DNA of 64,000 bases. It comes from Silvanigrella paludirubra (GTDB lineage: Bacteria > Bdellovibrionota_B > Oligoflexia > Silvanigrellales > Silvanigrellaceae). The position numbers and the translations under genes were made by a program. The number at the start of each line of letters is the position of its first letter. Position 1 is the first letter of the stretch. The notes below the pieces were generated by a model that worked only from the letters and a program-made list of their open reading frames with translations, searched no databases and had not been told where the DNA came from. Where the stretch lies: contig NZ_WFLM01000001.1 of the NCBI RefSeq assembly GCF_009208775.1, positions 287,227 to 351,226 of the forward strand, in the 5' to 3' direction. Of this stretch, positions 27,076 to 36,332 are shown piece by piece.

Positions 27076-27804
27076 ATGCAATCTCAATTAGTAATAGGTG
27101 CTTTATCTCTGTCTGGACCACACATTCTAATTTCATTTTTAGAGAAAATTACATACTTTTCTCGAAGTTTTAATAATCATAATAAAGAATTTTATTTCCC
27201 AAATTTTGTTTTTTTGACTTTATCTAATAATATTATTTATAATAAGAAAACAAATGAAAGTGAAACAAAAAATTCTATAAAATTGTTGTTAGAAAATTAT
27301 AATCATGCAAATTTTGATTATTTTTTAATTATTGGTAGTAATACTTGTTTTTATATTGATTATATTTCAAATTTAATTAAAGCCCCAATTTTAAATATGG
27401 CAACAGAAGTTGCAAAATTAATTTCAAATGATTATAAAAAACCTGCCTTATTGATAAATGATGGAACTATGTATCATAGTTTTTATCAGAATGAATTGAA
27501 CTCTATCGGAACTTCTTATTTTTATGATGAAACTTTGCAAAATTTAGTAAATGAACTCGTGATATCAACAAAACAAACAGGCCTTTCAAATCATTCTAAA
27601 AAAATATGGAAAAATATTTATACACATTGCGAAGAAAATAATTGTGATAGTATTGTTACTGATTTCTCAGATTTGTCTTTGCTTTTAGATAATAAAATTG
27701 GAAAAAATATAATTCCAATATTTGATGCAAATGATATACTTGCTTTTTCTTGTATTAAAAGCTGTTTAAATTTAGATTTAAATTATTATAAAAAAGCTTT
27801 ATAG
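27076..27804 (+). CDS. Aspartate/glutamate racemase-fold protein without catalytic cysteines
   Basis: 242 residues following the layout of the Asp/Glu racemase superfamily: a first segment FLIIGSNTCFYIDYI at the place of the P/A-C-N-T motif, then KAPILNMATEVAK and PALLINDGTMYHSFYQNELNSIG, as in the family. The first catalytic cysteine is S88 in GSNT, and the second site (normally GCTE) reads D196-F197-S198-D199, so both catalytic cysteines are gone. It may be a pseudo-enzyme with a binding role, or use other residues. AAGGGG lies upstream of the ATG. Its last 19 bases overlap the end of the convergent leukocidin-like gene. Confidence 0.65.
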   Translation: MQSQLVIGALSLSGPHILISFLEKITYFSRSFNNHNKEFYFPNFVFLTLSNNIIYNKKTNESETKNSIKLLLENYNHANFDYFLIIGSNTCFYIDYISNLIKAPILNMATEVAKLISNDYKKPALLINDGTMYHSFYQNELNSIGTSYFYDETLQNLVNELVISTKQTGLSNHSKKIWKNIYTHCEENNCDSIVTDFSDLSLLLDNKIGKNIIPIFDANDILAFSCIKSCLNLDLNYYKKAL

Positions 27805-29576
27805 GCTTCAAATTTAATTGCACTATTTGAGTTTTTGTCGACGAGAATATATCTTTTATCCGAATTTATCCCAATAACTTTATTACTTATAGAATTTAAT
27901 TGGATATACCCATCTGAATTTAAAATCCATTTTTGATTATTATTCATTTTGCATGAATTTACTTCTATAAAGTTATCTTGATTAACGGATAAACAAAAAT
28001 CATTTTCAATTCTTGTTTTAAATTGTTTTTCTTCGTTATCATATCCCCAAATTTGTCCTCTACTTTCATCACATTCAGATTCTGTTACTATTTTATTTTT
28101 TTGTGCAAAAATACATTTTGTATTTTGTGTTTCAGACATATTTTGAAGTCTTATATTTTGTTCTGCAGCAAAATAAGGTGAGCTCCAATCGACAGAAAAG
28201 TTTTGAGTTATATCAGGAGCTTTATAATTATCTGTTTGAATACTAACATAAGACATAAATCCTAGTGAAGTCTTTTTCCCTAAGATAACTCCTGTTTCTA
28301 CATTTGTTCCCATTTCAAAATTCGATTTTCCTACATTATTTTTATTTGTTTTATAGATTGCTTGAAAAGTGGGCGTAAACGATTTGTGGCTTATAGCAGA
28401 AAATTTATTTTTATTTGCTGTCCAACTTTTTTTCCAGATTGCTTCTGTATAATGGCAAGAATTAAAACTTTTTCTTGAAATATAATCGCATATTTTATCA
28501 TTTACTTTTGAGTCCCAAATCCAACTTGCTATATTATTATAGCTGGCATTTTCTATTGTATACTCTTGTGTAACATAAGAAACATTTCTTGAATCGGAAA
28601 CTTGAATAGATGCACCTAAATTTACAACAGCATAAGGATGTGCGTTTGATGTCCCTGCATTTAATCCACCAGAGATACCTACTGTCATTCCATTTGTTTT
28701 TGTTATTGATGCTCCTGGGTTTGTATTTTGTGGAAATGTTTCTACTAAATGGACTTCTCGATTATTTGTAGTATTTTTAATCCAAAAATTATATTTATTG
28801 GCATATGGTCCTACAAAATCTCTTTTTGTTAATAACACATTCCAACGGTTAAACCCCTGATTAATCTCTTTGGCAATATGCCACCCCGTACCTCCTTCTT
28901 CTTCAGGGGACACTGTCATTAAAATATATTTTGCATTATCTGTTTTGATCATTAATCCCGTTTTAGGATCTTCTTTCATAGTTGCTTTTGAACCAGACAT
29001 ATCTATTTTATAATTTAATTCAAGAGAAGCATTCCTATCGCAATAATCTTTTGTTTCATCATCATTTGAATATAATTTCATAGGGCAAGAGATATTTTTT
29101 TTAACTAAGGAAACAGTTGCCGAAGATATTTCAAAAGTTTCTGAAATACCTGTATCGTTTCTGACTAAGGTAGAATTCGTTTTATAGGATTTTTTATTTA
29201 ATTTTTCTAAATATTTATTTAATTCTTTTTTTGTCGGAGTTTCTTGAAATACAATATATTTAGGTCCTTCTTTCATTTTTTTTAATATGATTAAATTTCC
29301 TTGAAAACTAATTCCTCCTAGTTTTTCCATTATAATTTTGTATTTTTCTGAATTTTCTTCTTTTTCATTATTTATTATTATAGTTTTATTTTTTTCATAT
29401 TGTTCTTGATAATTATTTAAATCTAAGTTTTCAAAATTTTTATTATATACTTCTGATAAATTATCGTCATTGTTTTGATTTTTACTATTTGTATTCTCTG
29501 TTTTTTTTCCACAGTTTGAAAATATTAAAGAAAATAGACATGCAAATATCAATTTATTTTGAATATTATTTTTCAT
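27786..29576 (-). CDS. Leukocidin/hemolysin-like lipoprotein with ricin-type lectin tail
   Basis: 596 residues with a lipoprotein-type signal (FSNC, C22). The centre (about 180-480) reads like the leukocidin/hemolysin family of beta-barrel pore-forming toxins, as in Vibrio cholerae cytolysin: WNVLLTKRDFVGPYANKYNFWIKN, a glycine-rich stem-like stretch (GMTVGISGGLNAGTS), and a late strand QNFSVDWSSPYF. The C-terminal part (about 483-590) resembles a beta-trefoil lectin (FCLSVNQDNFIEV, NNNQKWILNSDGYIQL, and a QxW). The 5' half also has a long charged linker. If correct, it is a pore-forming protein targeted to glycans, but tethered by a lipid anchor. Ribosome site GGAG. Family call by motif only. 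Confidence 0.65.
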   Translation of the reverse strand: MKNNIQNKLIFACLFSLIFSNCGKKTENTNSKNQNNDDNLSEVYNKNFENLDLNNYQEQYEKNKTIIINNEKEENSEKYKIIMEKLGGISFQGNLIILKKMKEGPKYIVFQETPTKKELNKYLEKLNKKSYKTNSTLVRNDTGISETFEISSATVSLVKKNISCPMKLYSNDDETKDYCDRNASLELNYKIDMSGSKATMKEDPKTGLMIKTDNAKYILMTVSPEEEGGTGWHIAKEINQGFNRWNVLLTKRDFVGPYANKYNFWIKNTTNNREVHLVETFPQNTNPGASITKTNGMTVGISGGLNAGTSNAHPYAVVNLGASIQVSDSRNVSYVTQEYTIENASYNNIASWIWDSKVNDKICDYISRKSFNSCHYTEAIWKKSWTANKNKFSAISHKSFTPTFQAIYKTNKNNVGKSNFEMGTNVETGVILGKKTSLGFMSYVSIQTDNYKAPDITQNFSVDWSSPYFAAEQNIRLQNMSETQNTKCIFAQKNKIVTESECDESRGQIWGYDNEEKQFKTRIENDFCLSVNQDNFIEVNSCKMNNNQKWILNSDGYIQLNSISNKVIGINSDKRYILVDKNSNSAIKFEAYKAFL

Positions 29577-29749
29577 ATTTTACTCCATATAGTGTTTTCG
29601 AGTTTATATTGTTAAAATATTGTTTTTGCAATGATTATTTTTTTTAAAATTGAAAAGTAGAAATTGGTATTCAATAAGATATTTAAAATGAAGATAATTA
29701 AAAAAATATATTTTTTAAAGAATAAAATTTAAAATAATTAAAAAATAAA

Positions 29750-29778
29750 GCTTCCTTATAATTTAATTTTAAGGAAGC
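29750..29778 (-). terminator. Rho-independent terminator for clpB
   Basis: GCTTCCTTA (29750-29758) pairs with TAAGGAAGC (29770-29778) around an 11-base loop. Read on the minus strand, a T-rich run follows the stem (the A-rich stretch at 29731-29749). It lies 23 bases past the clpB stop. Confidence 0.8.
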
Positions 29779-29800
29779 CGTAAAAATCGAAATATATTAT

Positions 29801-32404
29801 TTATTTTTTAGAAAATGTAATAATATTATTTTGGTCTTCTTTTGCATGAATGGTATCCCCTTCAGCAAATTTACCTTCAAGAAGTTCCATCGAAAGCGGA
29901 ACTTCAATGAGATCTTGAAGAGCGCGTTTCAAAGGTCGAGCTCCAAAATTTACATCCCATCCTTCTTTAGCAATCGTAGTTACAACGGCAGGATCAACTT
30001 CAAGGTTCATATGTTGCTGTGCAAAAAGTCTATTATTGAGTCTACCTATTTGAATGCTTACAATTCTTTCAATGACATCTTCACCAAGTGCATTGAAAAT
30101 AACAGTTTCATCAATACGGTTTAACAATTCTGGCCGCATGTGTGTTAGTAATTCTTCCATGACAGCTTGTTTTAATTGTTCGTTGTTACGTTGGTCAGCT
30201 GGCGCTTCCAAAATGCGATGAGCACCTATATTGCTGGTCATTATCACAATACAGTTTTGAAAATTAATGGTTCTTCCTTGGCCATCTGTTAAGCGGCCAT
30301 CGTCTAGCATTTGGAGAAGAACGTTTAGCACTTTTGGGTGTGCCTTTTCAATTTCATCAAATAACACAACGGTATAAGGTTTACGGCGTACCGCTTCTGT
30401 GAGCTGACCACCATCTTCAAAACCAACATACCCTGGAGGAGCGCCAATCAATCTAGAAACAGAATGTTGTTCCATGTATTCAGACATATCTATGCGAATC
30501 ATAGATTTTTCGGTATCAAATAAACTTTTAGCAAGCGCTTTAGCTGTTTCTGTTTTACCAACTCCAGTAGGCCCTAAAAATAGGAAAGATCCCATTGGTT
30601 TATTTGGATCTTTTAAACCACTTCGGGTAAGGCGAATGGCATTAGCAACAGAACGTAAGGCGTGATCTTGTCCTACAACAGTTTCACGGAGCTCATCTTC
30701 TAATTTTAGTAAACGCTGGCGCTCAGCAGAAAATAATTTATTTAATGGGATTCCTGTCCATGTTGAAACAACGGTAGCAATGTCTTCTGCATCTACTTCT
30801 TCTTTTAAGTAAACAGAACTTTCATCATTTTTTAAATCTGGATTTTCTGATGAATTTTGAGTTAAATTGCGAAGTCTTTCTTGGAGTTTTGGCATTTCTC
30901 CGAATTTGATTTCACTGGCGCGAGCATAGTCTGCTCTTCTTTCAAAGTCTTCCATTTTGACTCGAGCTTGTTCTAAATCTTTTTTAAGTTTGTTAATTTC
31001 ATTCACGCTTCCCTTAGCCAATTGCCATTTTTCGCGAAGTTTTTTAGCCTCTGTCTCAAGATCTCTTAATTGATTTTCAATTTCAGCTTTTCTGCCAAGT
31101 GCTTGATAGTCTGTTTCTTTAGAGAGAGCGACAAGTTCAATTTTGTAAGATGAAATTTTACGATCAATCGTATCAATTTTTTCAGGGACGCTATCTAACT
31201 GAATTTTTAATCTACTTGAAGCTTCATCTATTAGGTCAATGGCTTTATCTGGTAAAAATCTATCTGTTATATATCTGTCTGATAAAGTAGCAGCAGCAAG
31301 TAACGCATTGTCTTTAATTCGGATTCCATGGTGTATTTCGTAACGTTCTTTTAATCCGCGTAAAATAGTAACAGTGTCTTCTACGCTTGGTGGATTGACC
31401 ATAACGGGTTGGAATCGACGTTCCAAAGCCGTGTCTTTTTCAATAATGCGGTATTCGTCCAGAGTTGTCGCACCGATACAGCGTAATTCGCCTCGAGCAA
31501 GAGCTGGTTTGAGCATATTGCCTGCATCCATGGATCCTTCGCCACCACCTGCCTTTACCATGGTATGAATTTCATCAATAAAAAGAATAATTTTTCCAGC
31601 AGCATCTTGAACAGCTTTTAAAACAGCTTTTAAGCGTTCTTCAAATTCACCTCTAAATTTTGCTCCTGCCACCATTGCGGAAATGTCTAAACTTAATAGC
31701 TTTCTGTTTTTTAAGGTTTCAGGCACATCACCACGAATAATACGTTGTGCTAAGCCTTCGGCAATTGCTGTTTTACCAACTCCTGGTTCCCCGATTAAAA
31801 TAGGATTGTTTTTAGTACGGCGTGATAAAATTTGGATCACGCGACGTACTTCGCTATCGCGTCCAATAACAGGGTCAAGTTTATTTTCTTCAGCAAGTTT
31901 AGTTAAATCACGAGCGTATTTTTCAAGTACACCTAACTTATTTTCAGGGCTCTGGTCAGTCACTTTATTGTTGCCTCTTATGGTTAATATTGCTTTTTGA
32001 AGGGTATTTGTGTCTAAATTATTTTTTGAAAATAAACTAGCTACTGAAGGTTGTTTACATGTTGGCGCCGCAATTAAAAAATGCTCAATAGAGATAAACT
32101 CGTCTTGCATTTCTTTTTTAAATTTATCAATTGATTCCATATATGAGGATAAAAAAGGTCCGCTTGTCGGCTCATTCCCACCCGAAACCTTGGGCAGGAG
32201 ATCGATAATTTTTTTTAATTCATTTGATATTGTTGATATTTTTAGCCCTAGATGCTGGCAAGTCATACGGATGATTTCTTCTTCTTCCGTAAAAATGACT
32301 TGAAGGATATGAGCGGGCGTGAGTTCTGGGTTACCATTTTTTTTTGCTATCGTATGGGCTTCATTTATTGCATTTTGAGCGCGGTGAGTCAGATTTAAGG
32401 CCAT
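29801..32404 (-). CDS. clpB: ClpB disaggregase chaperone
   Basis: Hexameric AAA+ chaperone that works with DnaK to dissolve protein aggregates. The N domain is followed by AAA1 with Walker A GEPGVGKT (near residues 204-211), a coiled-coil middle domain (about 410-530), and AAA2 with Walker A GPTGVGKT (near 607-614) and the pore loop [11 protein letters not shown]. 867 residues is the normal full length, with no signs of truncation. AAGGAG with good spacing precedes the ATG. A promoter-like TTGACA at about 100 bases upstream is listed separately. A terminator follows. Expected cytosolic and stress-inducible in other bacteria; no heat-shock promoter is obvious here. Confidence 0.97.
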   Translation of the reverse strand: MALNLTHRAQNAINEAHTIAKKNGNPELTPAHILQVIFTEEEEIIRMTCQHLGLKISTISNELKKIIDLLPKVSGGNEPTSGPFLSSYMESIDKFKKEMQDEFISIEHFLIAAPTCKQPSVASLFSKNNLDTNTLQKAILTIRGNNKVTDQSPENKLGVLEKYARDLTKLAEENKLDPVIGRDSEVRRVIQILSRRTKNNPILIGEPGVGKTAIAEGLAQRIIRGDVPETLKNRKLLSLDISAMVAGAKFRGEFEERLKAVLKAVQDAAGKIILFIDEIHTMVKAGGGEGSMDAGNMLKPALARGELRCIGATTLDEYRIIEKDTALERRFQPVMVNPPSVEDTVTILRGLKERYEIHHGIRIKDNALLAAATLSDRYITDRFLPDKAIDLIDEASSRLKIQLDSVPEKIDTIDRKISSYKIELVALSKETDYQALGRKAEIENQLRDLETEAKKLREKWQLAKGSVNEINKLKKDLEQARVKMEDFERRADYARASEIKFGEMPKLQERLRNLTQNSSENPDLKNDESSVYLKEEVDAEDIATVVSTWTGIPLNKLFSAERQRLLKLEDELRETVVGQDHALRSVANAIRLTRSGLKDPNKPMGSFLFLGPTGVGKTETAKALAKSLFDTEKSMIRIDMSEYMEQHSVSRLIGAPPGYVGFEDGGQLTEAVRRKPYTVVLFDEIEKAHPKVLNVLLQMLDDGRLTDGQGRTINFQNCIVIMTSNIGAHRILEAPADQRNNEQLKQAVMEELLTHMRPELLNRIDETVIFNALGEDVIERIVSIQIGRLNNRLFAQQHMNLEVDPAVVTTIAKEGWDVNFGARPLKRALQDLIEVPLSMELLEGKFAEGDTIHAKEDQNNIITFSKK

Positions 32405-32482
32405 GTTGATTATCTCCTTGAAATTTAGGGAGTTCTAAAAAGTCAAATTTTAGAAAGAAGTATTTGGCAACTCCTATCATTT

Positions 32483-32511
32483 TAAGATTTATCCAGAGGA
32501 ACCTTTGTCAA
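32483..32511 (-). promoter_or_regulatory. Possible clpB promoter
   Basis: On the minus strand, a perfect TTGACA box (32506-32511) is followed after 17 bases by ATCTTA (32483-32488), a weak -10. It lies 79 to 107 bases ahead of the clpB start. No sigma-32-type box is seen. Confidence 0.35.
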
Positions 32512-32666
32512 GACCTAGTAACAAGAAAGTAGTAAATATCTTTTTGAAAGCCGCCTCTTTAAGAAACAAAAGAATATGGTAAACCATCGTTTGGGAAATG
32601 CTCCAAATTATCTTATGAAGTTTTTTGGTGTTATGATGTTTTATTTACAAAATGAGGTTAATTGAA

Positions 32667-33932
32667 GTGAATCTTTTATTTAGGCTTGCACTTAATTTTA
32701 TTTGCAAAAAAAACTCAAAAGTTTTGAGCTTTACTTCCTTAGTTTCTATTGTTGGAATCTCATTTGGTGTAGCCGCTTTTTTAGTGGTGATTACGGTATT
32801 AAATAGTTTCCAATCCGAAATAAAAAATATCATTTCATCCGTTAACCCCAATTTAACAATTTATTCTTCTTCCGGTATTAATAATCCTAATGAATTTCAA
32901 AAAGAATTAAAAAAATTAATAAATGTTCCTTTAAATTCAATGAGTAACTTTATCTATCAAGAATCTATAATGGGATTAGGAAGGCAAACTTCTGCAGTAT
33001 ATATAAGAGCTATAGAAGGAACAAAATCATCATCGGCATCTAATTTAAATCCATATATGCATCCTAAAAATGCACTTCAAACTTTAGATGTTTCTAGCAA
33101 ACTGATAGATCAAAAAAGAAACACCTTAGATGAAGGAAATAAACCAGAATTTCTGCCTCATGTTATTTTAGGAAAAGAATTAGCTGAAAGTTTAGATGCT
33201 AAAATAGGTAACATAGTTACCTTAATGACATTTGGTTCGGAGAGAAATACTTTAGGTGTTCGTTATAATAAACTATATGTTACAGGTATTATTGATACTG
33301 GACTTTCTGAAATTGATAAAAAACAAGTGTTTATGAATTTTGATGATGGGATAAAACTATTTGGTTCTCTTAATTGGGCAAGTGGAATTGAAATTAGTAT
33401 GAAAAACCCCGATCAAGCACTTTTGGTATCTAAAAAGTTAAATTTAGAAATTCCTTATAATGTCATTTCATGGCAACAGCTTCATACAGGACTTTTTGAG
33501 CAAATTGAAAGAGATGGCACCGCAATTCAATTAATAGTTCTTATTATATCATTTGTAGCAGGATTTAATATTATTGTTACATTAAGTTTAACTGTAATGG
33601 ATAGAGCAAAACAAATTGCATTGTTAAGAGCTTTAGGCGCAAAAAAATCTTTAGTCATAAGCACATTTGTTTATTCAGGAATTGTTTTAGGAATATTTGG
33701 TTCCACATTAGGTGTAATCTGTGGACTTATTATATTAAAAATATTTTCAGGTATTTATTTAGGCGATTTTCAAAAATTTTATTATCTTGAAAAAATCCCA
33801 GTTCATATTGATTTTCAACTTATTATTTTTGCATTTTTTACATCAATTTTTTTATCCTTTATTGGGGCGTTGTATCCAGCATGGAAAGCATCAAGAGTTT
33901 CTCCAATGCATGGCTTAAATCAAGGAAATTAG
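32667..33932 (+). CDS. LolC/LolE-family lipoprotein-releasing permease
   Basis: Inner-membrane permease that takes outer-membrane lipoproteins and hands them to LolA. One TM segment near the N terminus (TSLVSIVGISFGVAAFLVVITVL), a large periplasmic domain (about 55-280), and three C-terminal TM segments (with the FtsX-type patterns MDRAKQIALLRALGAKKSLV and LYPAWKASRVSPMHGL) match the family. The GTG at 32667 is preferred because GAGG lies eight bases before; an ATG 15 bases earlier has no ribosome site. LolD ATPase is not in the window. The many lipoproteins encoded here make this system relevant, but linkage is not a proof. LolC versus LolE is left open. Confidence 0.85.
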   Translation: MNLLFRLALNFICKKNSKVLSFTSLVSIVGISFGVAAFLVVITVLNSFQSEIKNIISSVNPNLTIYSSSGINNPNEFQKELKKLINVPLNSMSNFIYQESIMGLGRQTSAVYIRAIEGTKSSSASNLNPYMHPKNALQTLDVSSKLIDQKRNTLDEGNKPEFLPHVILGKELAESLDAKIGNIVTLMTFGSERNTLGVRYNKLYVTGIIDTGLSEIDKKQVFMNFDDGIKLFGSLNWASGIEISMKNPDQALLVSKKLNLEIPYNVISWQQLHTGLFEQIERDGTAIQLIVLIISFVAGFNIIVTLSLTVMDRAKQIALLRALGAKKSLVISTFVYSGIVLGIFGSTLGVICGLIILKIFSGIYLGDFQKFYYLEKIPVHIDFQLIIFAFFTSIFLSFIGALYPAWKASRVSPMHGLNQGN

Positions 33933-33946
33933 AAAGGTAATATTTT

Positions 33947-35200
33947 ATGACAACTCATATCGGGTTTGCGACTTCTCAGGGGACAAAACCTTCAAGTCAA
34001 TCTTTAGGCCGCGTTTTTGAATCGAGAAGAAGAGTTCTTTATAAAGGAGGCCCTAGTGTAACACCCGTTGGATTTGGTACTTATCGCATTGGCTTTTCTA
34101 AAAACTTAGGATTTCCGGATTGTGTAAATGCACTAGAGAGTGCTCTTCGTAAAGGATTAAATTTAATAGATTCCAGTTCTAATTATGGACATGGACAATC
34201 GGAAATGTTGATTGGAAAAACAATTACGAAATTAATTAATGAAAATATAATTAAAAGAGAAAATATAGTTGTTGTTTCTAAAGTTGGTTATATTCAAGCT
34301 TCAAATATTGAGTTAGCAAAATCTAGAGAATTACAAGGTAACGGATTTCAAGAAATCAGTAAATTTGGTGACGAAACATGGCATTGTATTCATCCTGATT
34401 TTATTTTTGACCAAATAGAACGTTCTTGTAGCAGATTAGGCCTTGAGACAATTGATGTTTACTTACTTCATAACCCTGAATATATGTTAAAAAGATTTGA
34501 ACTAGATGGAATGGATGTAGAAGAAGCAAGAGCTTTATTTTATAGTCGTTTAAAAGAAAGTTTTATCGCACTTGAAAAATTAGTTTCAACTGGAAAAATA
34601 AAAGCATATGGAATTAGCTCAAATAATTTAGGAGCTCCTCAAGAAGAATATTCTTCAGTTTCAATAAAAAAAGTTCATGAGGTTGCAAAATCTATATTTG
34701 AAAATCCAAATTTTAAAGTAGTTCAATTTCCTATGAACTGGATAGAAGTTTCACCCGCATTTTATGACATAGAAGATTTAGGTGAATCCACTCTTTCCTA
34801 TGCACAAAAGAATGACATTGGTGTTATGTTAAATAGACCTTTTAATGCCATGTTTAATGATGGACTTATTAGATTGACAAGACCGCAAGTAAACAAAGAA
34901 GATATGGATAAATTAGATGCTGGAATGAAACTTGGTCTTGAAAATTGGTCAAAATTAGCTTCCGATTTGGAACGTCTTGCTAAAGAACAATTAGCTGATG
35001 TATTGGGTTACGACGATGCAACTTTATCCCAAATTGTAGTTTCAACGTTAGCTTGGTATCCTGGAGTAACAAGTGTTTTATGTGGTGTTCGAAAAGAACA
35101 TTATGTTGATGATGTTGAGCAAGCTCTTGCTCGTCCTTCATTGCCAAGAGCAAGAGAGCATTTGTACGGTATTTATGAAAACCTTGAATTTAGTACTTAG
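33947..35200 (+). CDS. Aldo/keto reductase family protein
   Basis: NADPH-type oxidoreductase with the TIM-barrel pattern. The catalytic tetrad is visible: D75, Y80 (IDSSSNYGHG), K112 (VVVSKVGY) and H175 (YLLHNPE). The 417-residue length exceeds the usual 320; extra residues sit in an insert around 120-145 and at the C terminus. AAAGGT precedes the ATG. It lies 14 bases after the LolC/E gene and its stop coincides with the start region of the next gene; all three share direction, though a functional tie is not obvious. Substrate unknown. Confidence 0.87.
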   Translation: MTTHIGFATSQGTKPSSQSLGRVFESRRRVLYKGGPSVTPVGFGTYRIGFSKNLGFPDCVNALESALRKGLNLIDSSSNYGHGQSEMLIGKTITKLINENIIKRENIVVVSKVGYIQASNIELAKSRELQGNGFQEISKFGDETWHCIHPDFIFDQIERSCSRLGLETIDVYLLHNPEYMLKRFELDGMDVEEARALFYSRLKESFIALEKLVSTGKIKAYGISSNNLGAPQEEYSSVSIKKVHEVAKSIFENPNFKVVQFPMNWIEVSPAFYDIEDLGESTLSYAQKNDIGVMLNRPFNAMFNDGLIRLTRPQVNKEDMDKLDAGMKLGLENWSKLASDLERLAKEQLADVLGYDDATLSQIVVSTLAWYPGVTSVLCGVRKEHYVDDVEQALARPSLPRAREHLYGIYENLEFST

Positions 35201-35223
35201 TGTGTTTAAAATGGAGATTTTAT

Positions 35224-35868
35224 ATGAATCTTACCCAAGAATTTTCTAAATTTGCTCTTGCAACGGGTCCGCAATGGGTAATGTATTTGTTAATTGTTTG
35301 TAGTGTTATTAACGTAGCAATTATAATAGATCGCATTATCTTTTTTCAAAAAATGAAAGGTGATTTTGCTGAGTTTATTAAAAATTTAACGGAACGATTA
35401 AATTCTTCTGAGCCAATTGAGCAAACATCTGCTTGGTGTTCTGGACAAAAAATGCTGGAAGCAAATGTTGCGGCAGTTGGTTTAGAGCGCAGTAAAGATA
35501 ATTTAAAAGCAGCAGAAGAATCTATGAATGCAACAATGATTGCAGCTAAAACACGATTAGAAAGAGGCACTGTTGTTCTTGGTACTTTAGGAAGTAACAC
35601 ACCTTTTCTAGGATTATTTGGAACAATTATTGGTATTATTGAAGCCTTTCATGCTTTATCAACCGCGGCAGCTCCTGGTCCTGAGGTCATTATGGCGTCT
35701 ATTTCGGAAGCACTTGTTGCGACAGCGCTTGGCATTTTAGTTGCTATTCCTGCAGTTGTTTCTTTTAACTTTTTCAATCGTGCGATTAAAAAGAAAATGG
35801 CAAATAGTGATGCAACTTCTAGAATTGTAATGACCCATTTAGGCTCTAATCAAAGAAAAGGGGGCTAA
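35224..35868 (+). CDS. MotA/TolQ/ExbB proton-channel family protein
   Basis: Inner-membrane channel subunit of an ExbB/TolQ-type motor. Three TM segments: an N-terminal one (PQWVMYLLIVCSVINVAIII) and two later ones (LGLFGTIIGIIEAF and ALVATALGILVAIPAVVSFNFF) with the conserved TPFLGLFGTIIGI loop. The ATG at 35224 is used, with GGAG seven bases before, rather than an upstream GTG. 214 residues. The partner ExbD/TolR follows after three bases. TonB at 54.4 kb could be the third part. Whether this is a TonB or Tol system cannot be settled, because no TolA, TolB or Pal is seen. Confidence 0.88.
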   Translation: MNLTQEFSKFALATGPQWVMYLLIVCSVINVAIIIDRIIFFQKMKGDFAEFIKNLTERLNSSEPIEQTSAWCSGQKMLEANVAAVGLERSKDNLKAAEESMNATMIAAKTRLERGTVVLGTLGSNTPFLGLFGTIIGIIEAFHALSTAAAPGPEVIMASISEALVATALGILVAIPAVVSFNFFNRAIKKKMANSDATSRIVMTHLGSNQRKGG

Positions 35869-35871
35869 AAA

Positions 35872-36294
35872 ATGGCAGGTAAAATTGGTGGTGGTGATGA
35901 TGAACCCATTGTTGACATAAATATTACTCCATTTGTGGACGTTGTTTTAGTTCTATTAGTTATATTTATGGTAACAGCACATTTTATTGTAAATAAAGGA
36001 ATGAAACTAGAATTACCTAAAGCTGTAACTGCGGAGCAATTACAAAATCAAAAAACTTTTAATATTTCCATTAATAAAGATGGCGAATTTATGCTTGATG
36101 GAAAAATGGTGACAATAGATCAATTAAAATCAGCAGCACGTGATGCTACTCAAAGTAAAGTAAAAGTTGTTGCTATGATAAGTGCTGATAAAAGTGCTCT
36201 TTATAATTCTGTTGTTGTTGCAATGGATGCTCTTCGCTCAGAAGGGGTATCAGATTTTGCTTTACAACTTGATCCCGCCACACAAAAAAAATAA
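35872..36294 (+). CDS. ExbD/TolR family protein
   Basis: Partner of the proton channel: a single N-terminal TM helix with the essential aspartate in NITPFVDVVLVLLVIFM, then a periplasmic domain ending QLDPATQ. The 140-residue length is standard. The ribosome site GGGGG precedes the ATG closely. It is three bases after the channel gene, giving a two-gene unit; the spacer to the next gene (gshA) is 38 bases. Confidence 0.92.
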   Translation: MAGKIGGGDDEPIVDINITPFVDVVLVLLVIFMVTAHFIVNKGMKLELPKAVTAEQLQNQKTFNISINKDGEFMLDGKMVTIDQLKSAARDATQSKVKVVAMISADKSALYNSVVVAMDALRSEGVSDFALQLDPATQKK

Positions 36295-36298
36295 GATG

Positions 36299-36327
36299 AG
36301 GCTCCAATTGCCCTTTTTATGGAGCCT
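36299..36327 (+). promoter_or_regulatory. Hairpin over the gshA ribosome site
   Basis: AGGCTCC (36299-36305) pairs with GGAGCCT (36321-36327) around a 15-base loop. The right arm holds the GGAG that precedes the ATG at 36333, so the stem would mask the ribosome site. It might reduce translation or act as a weak terminator; no T-run follows. Confidence 0.35.
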
Positions 36328-36332
36328 GAGCA

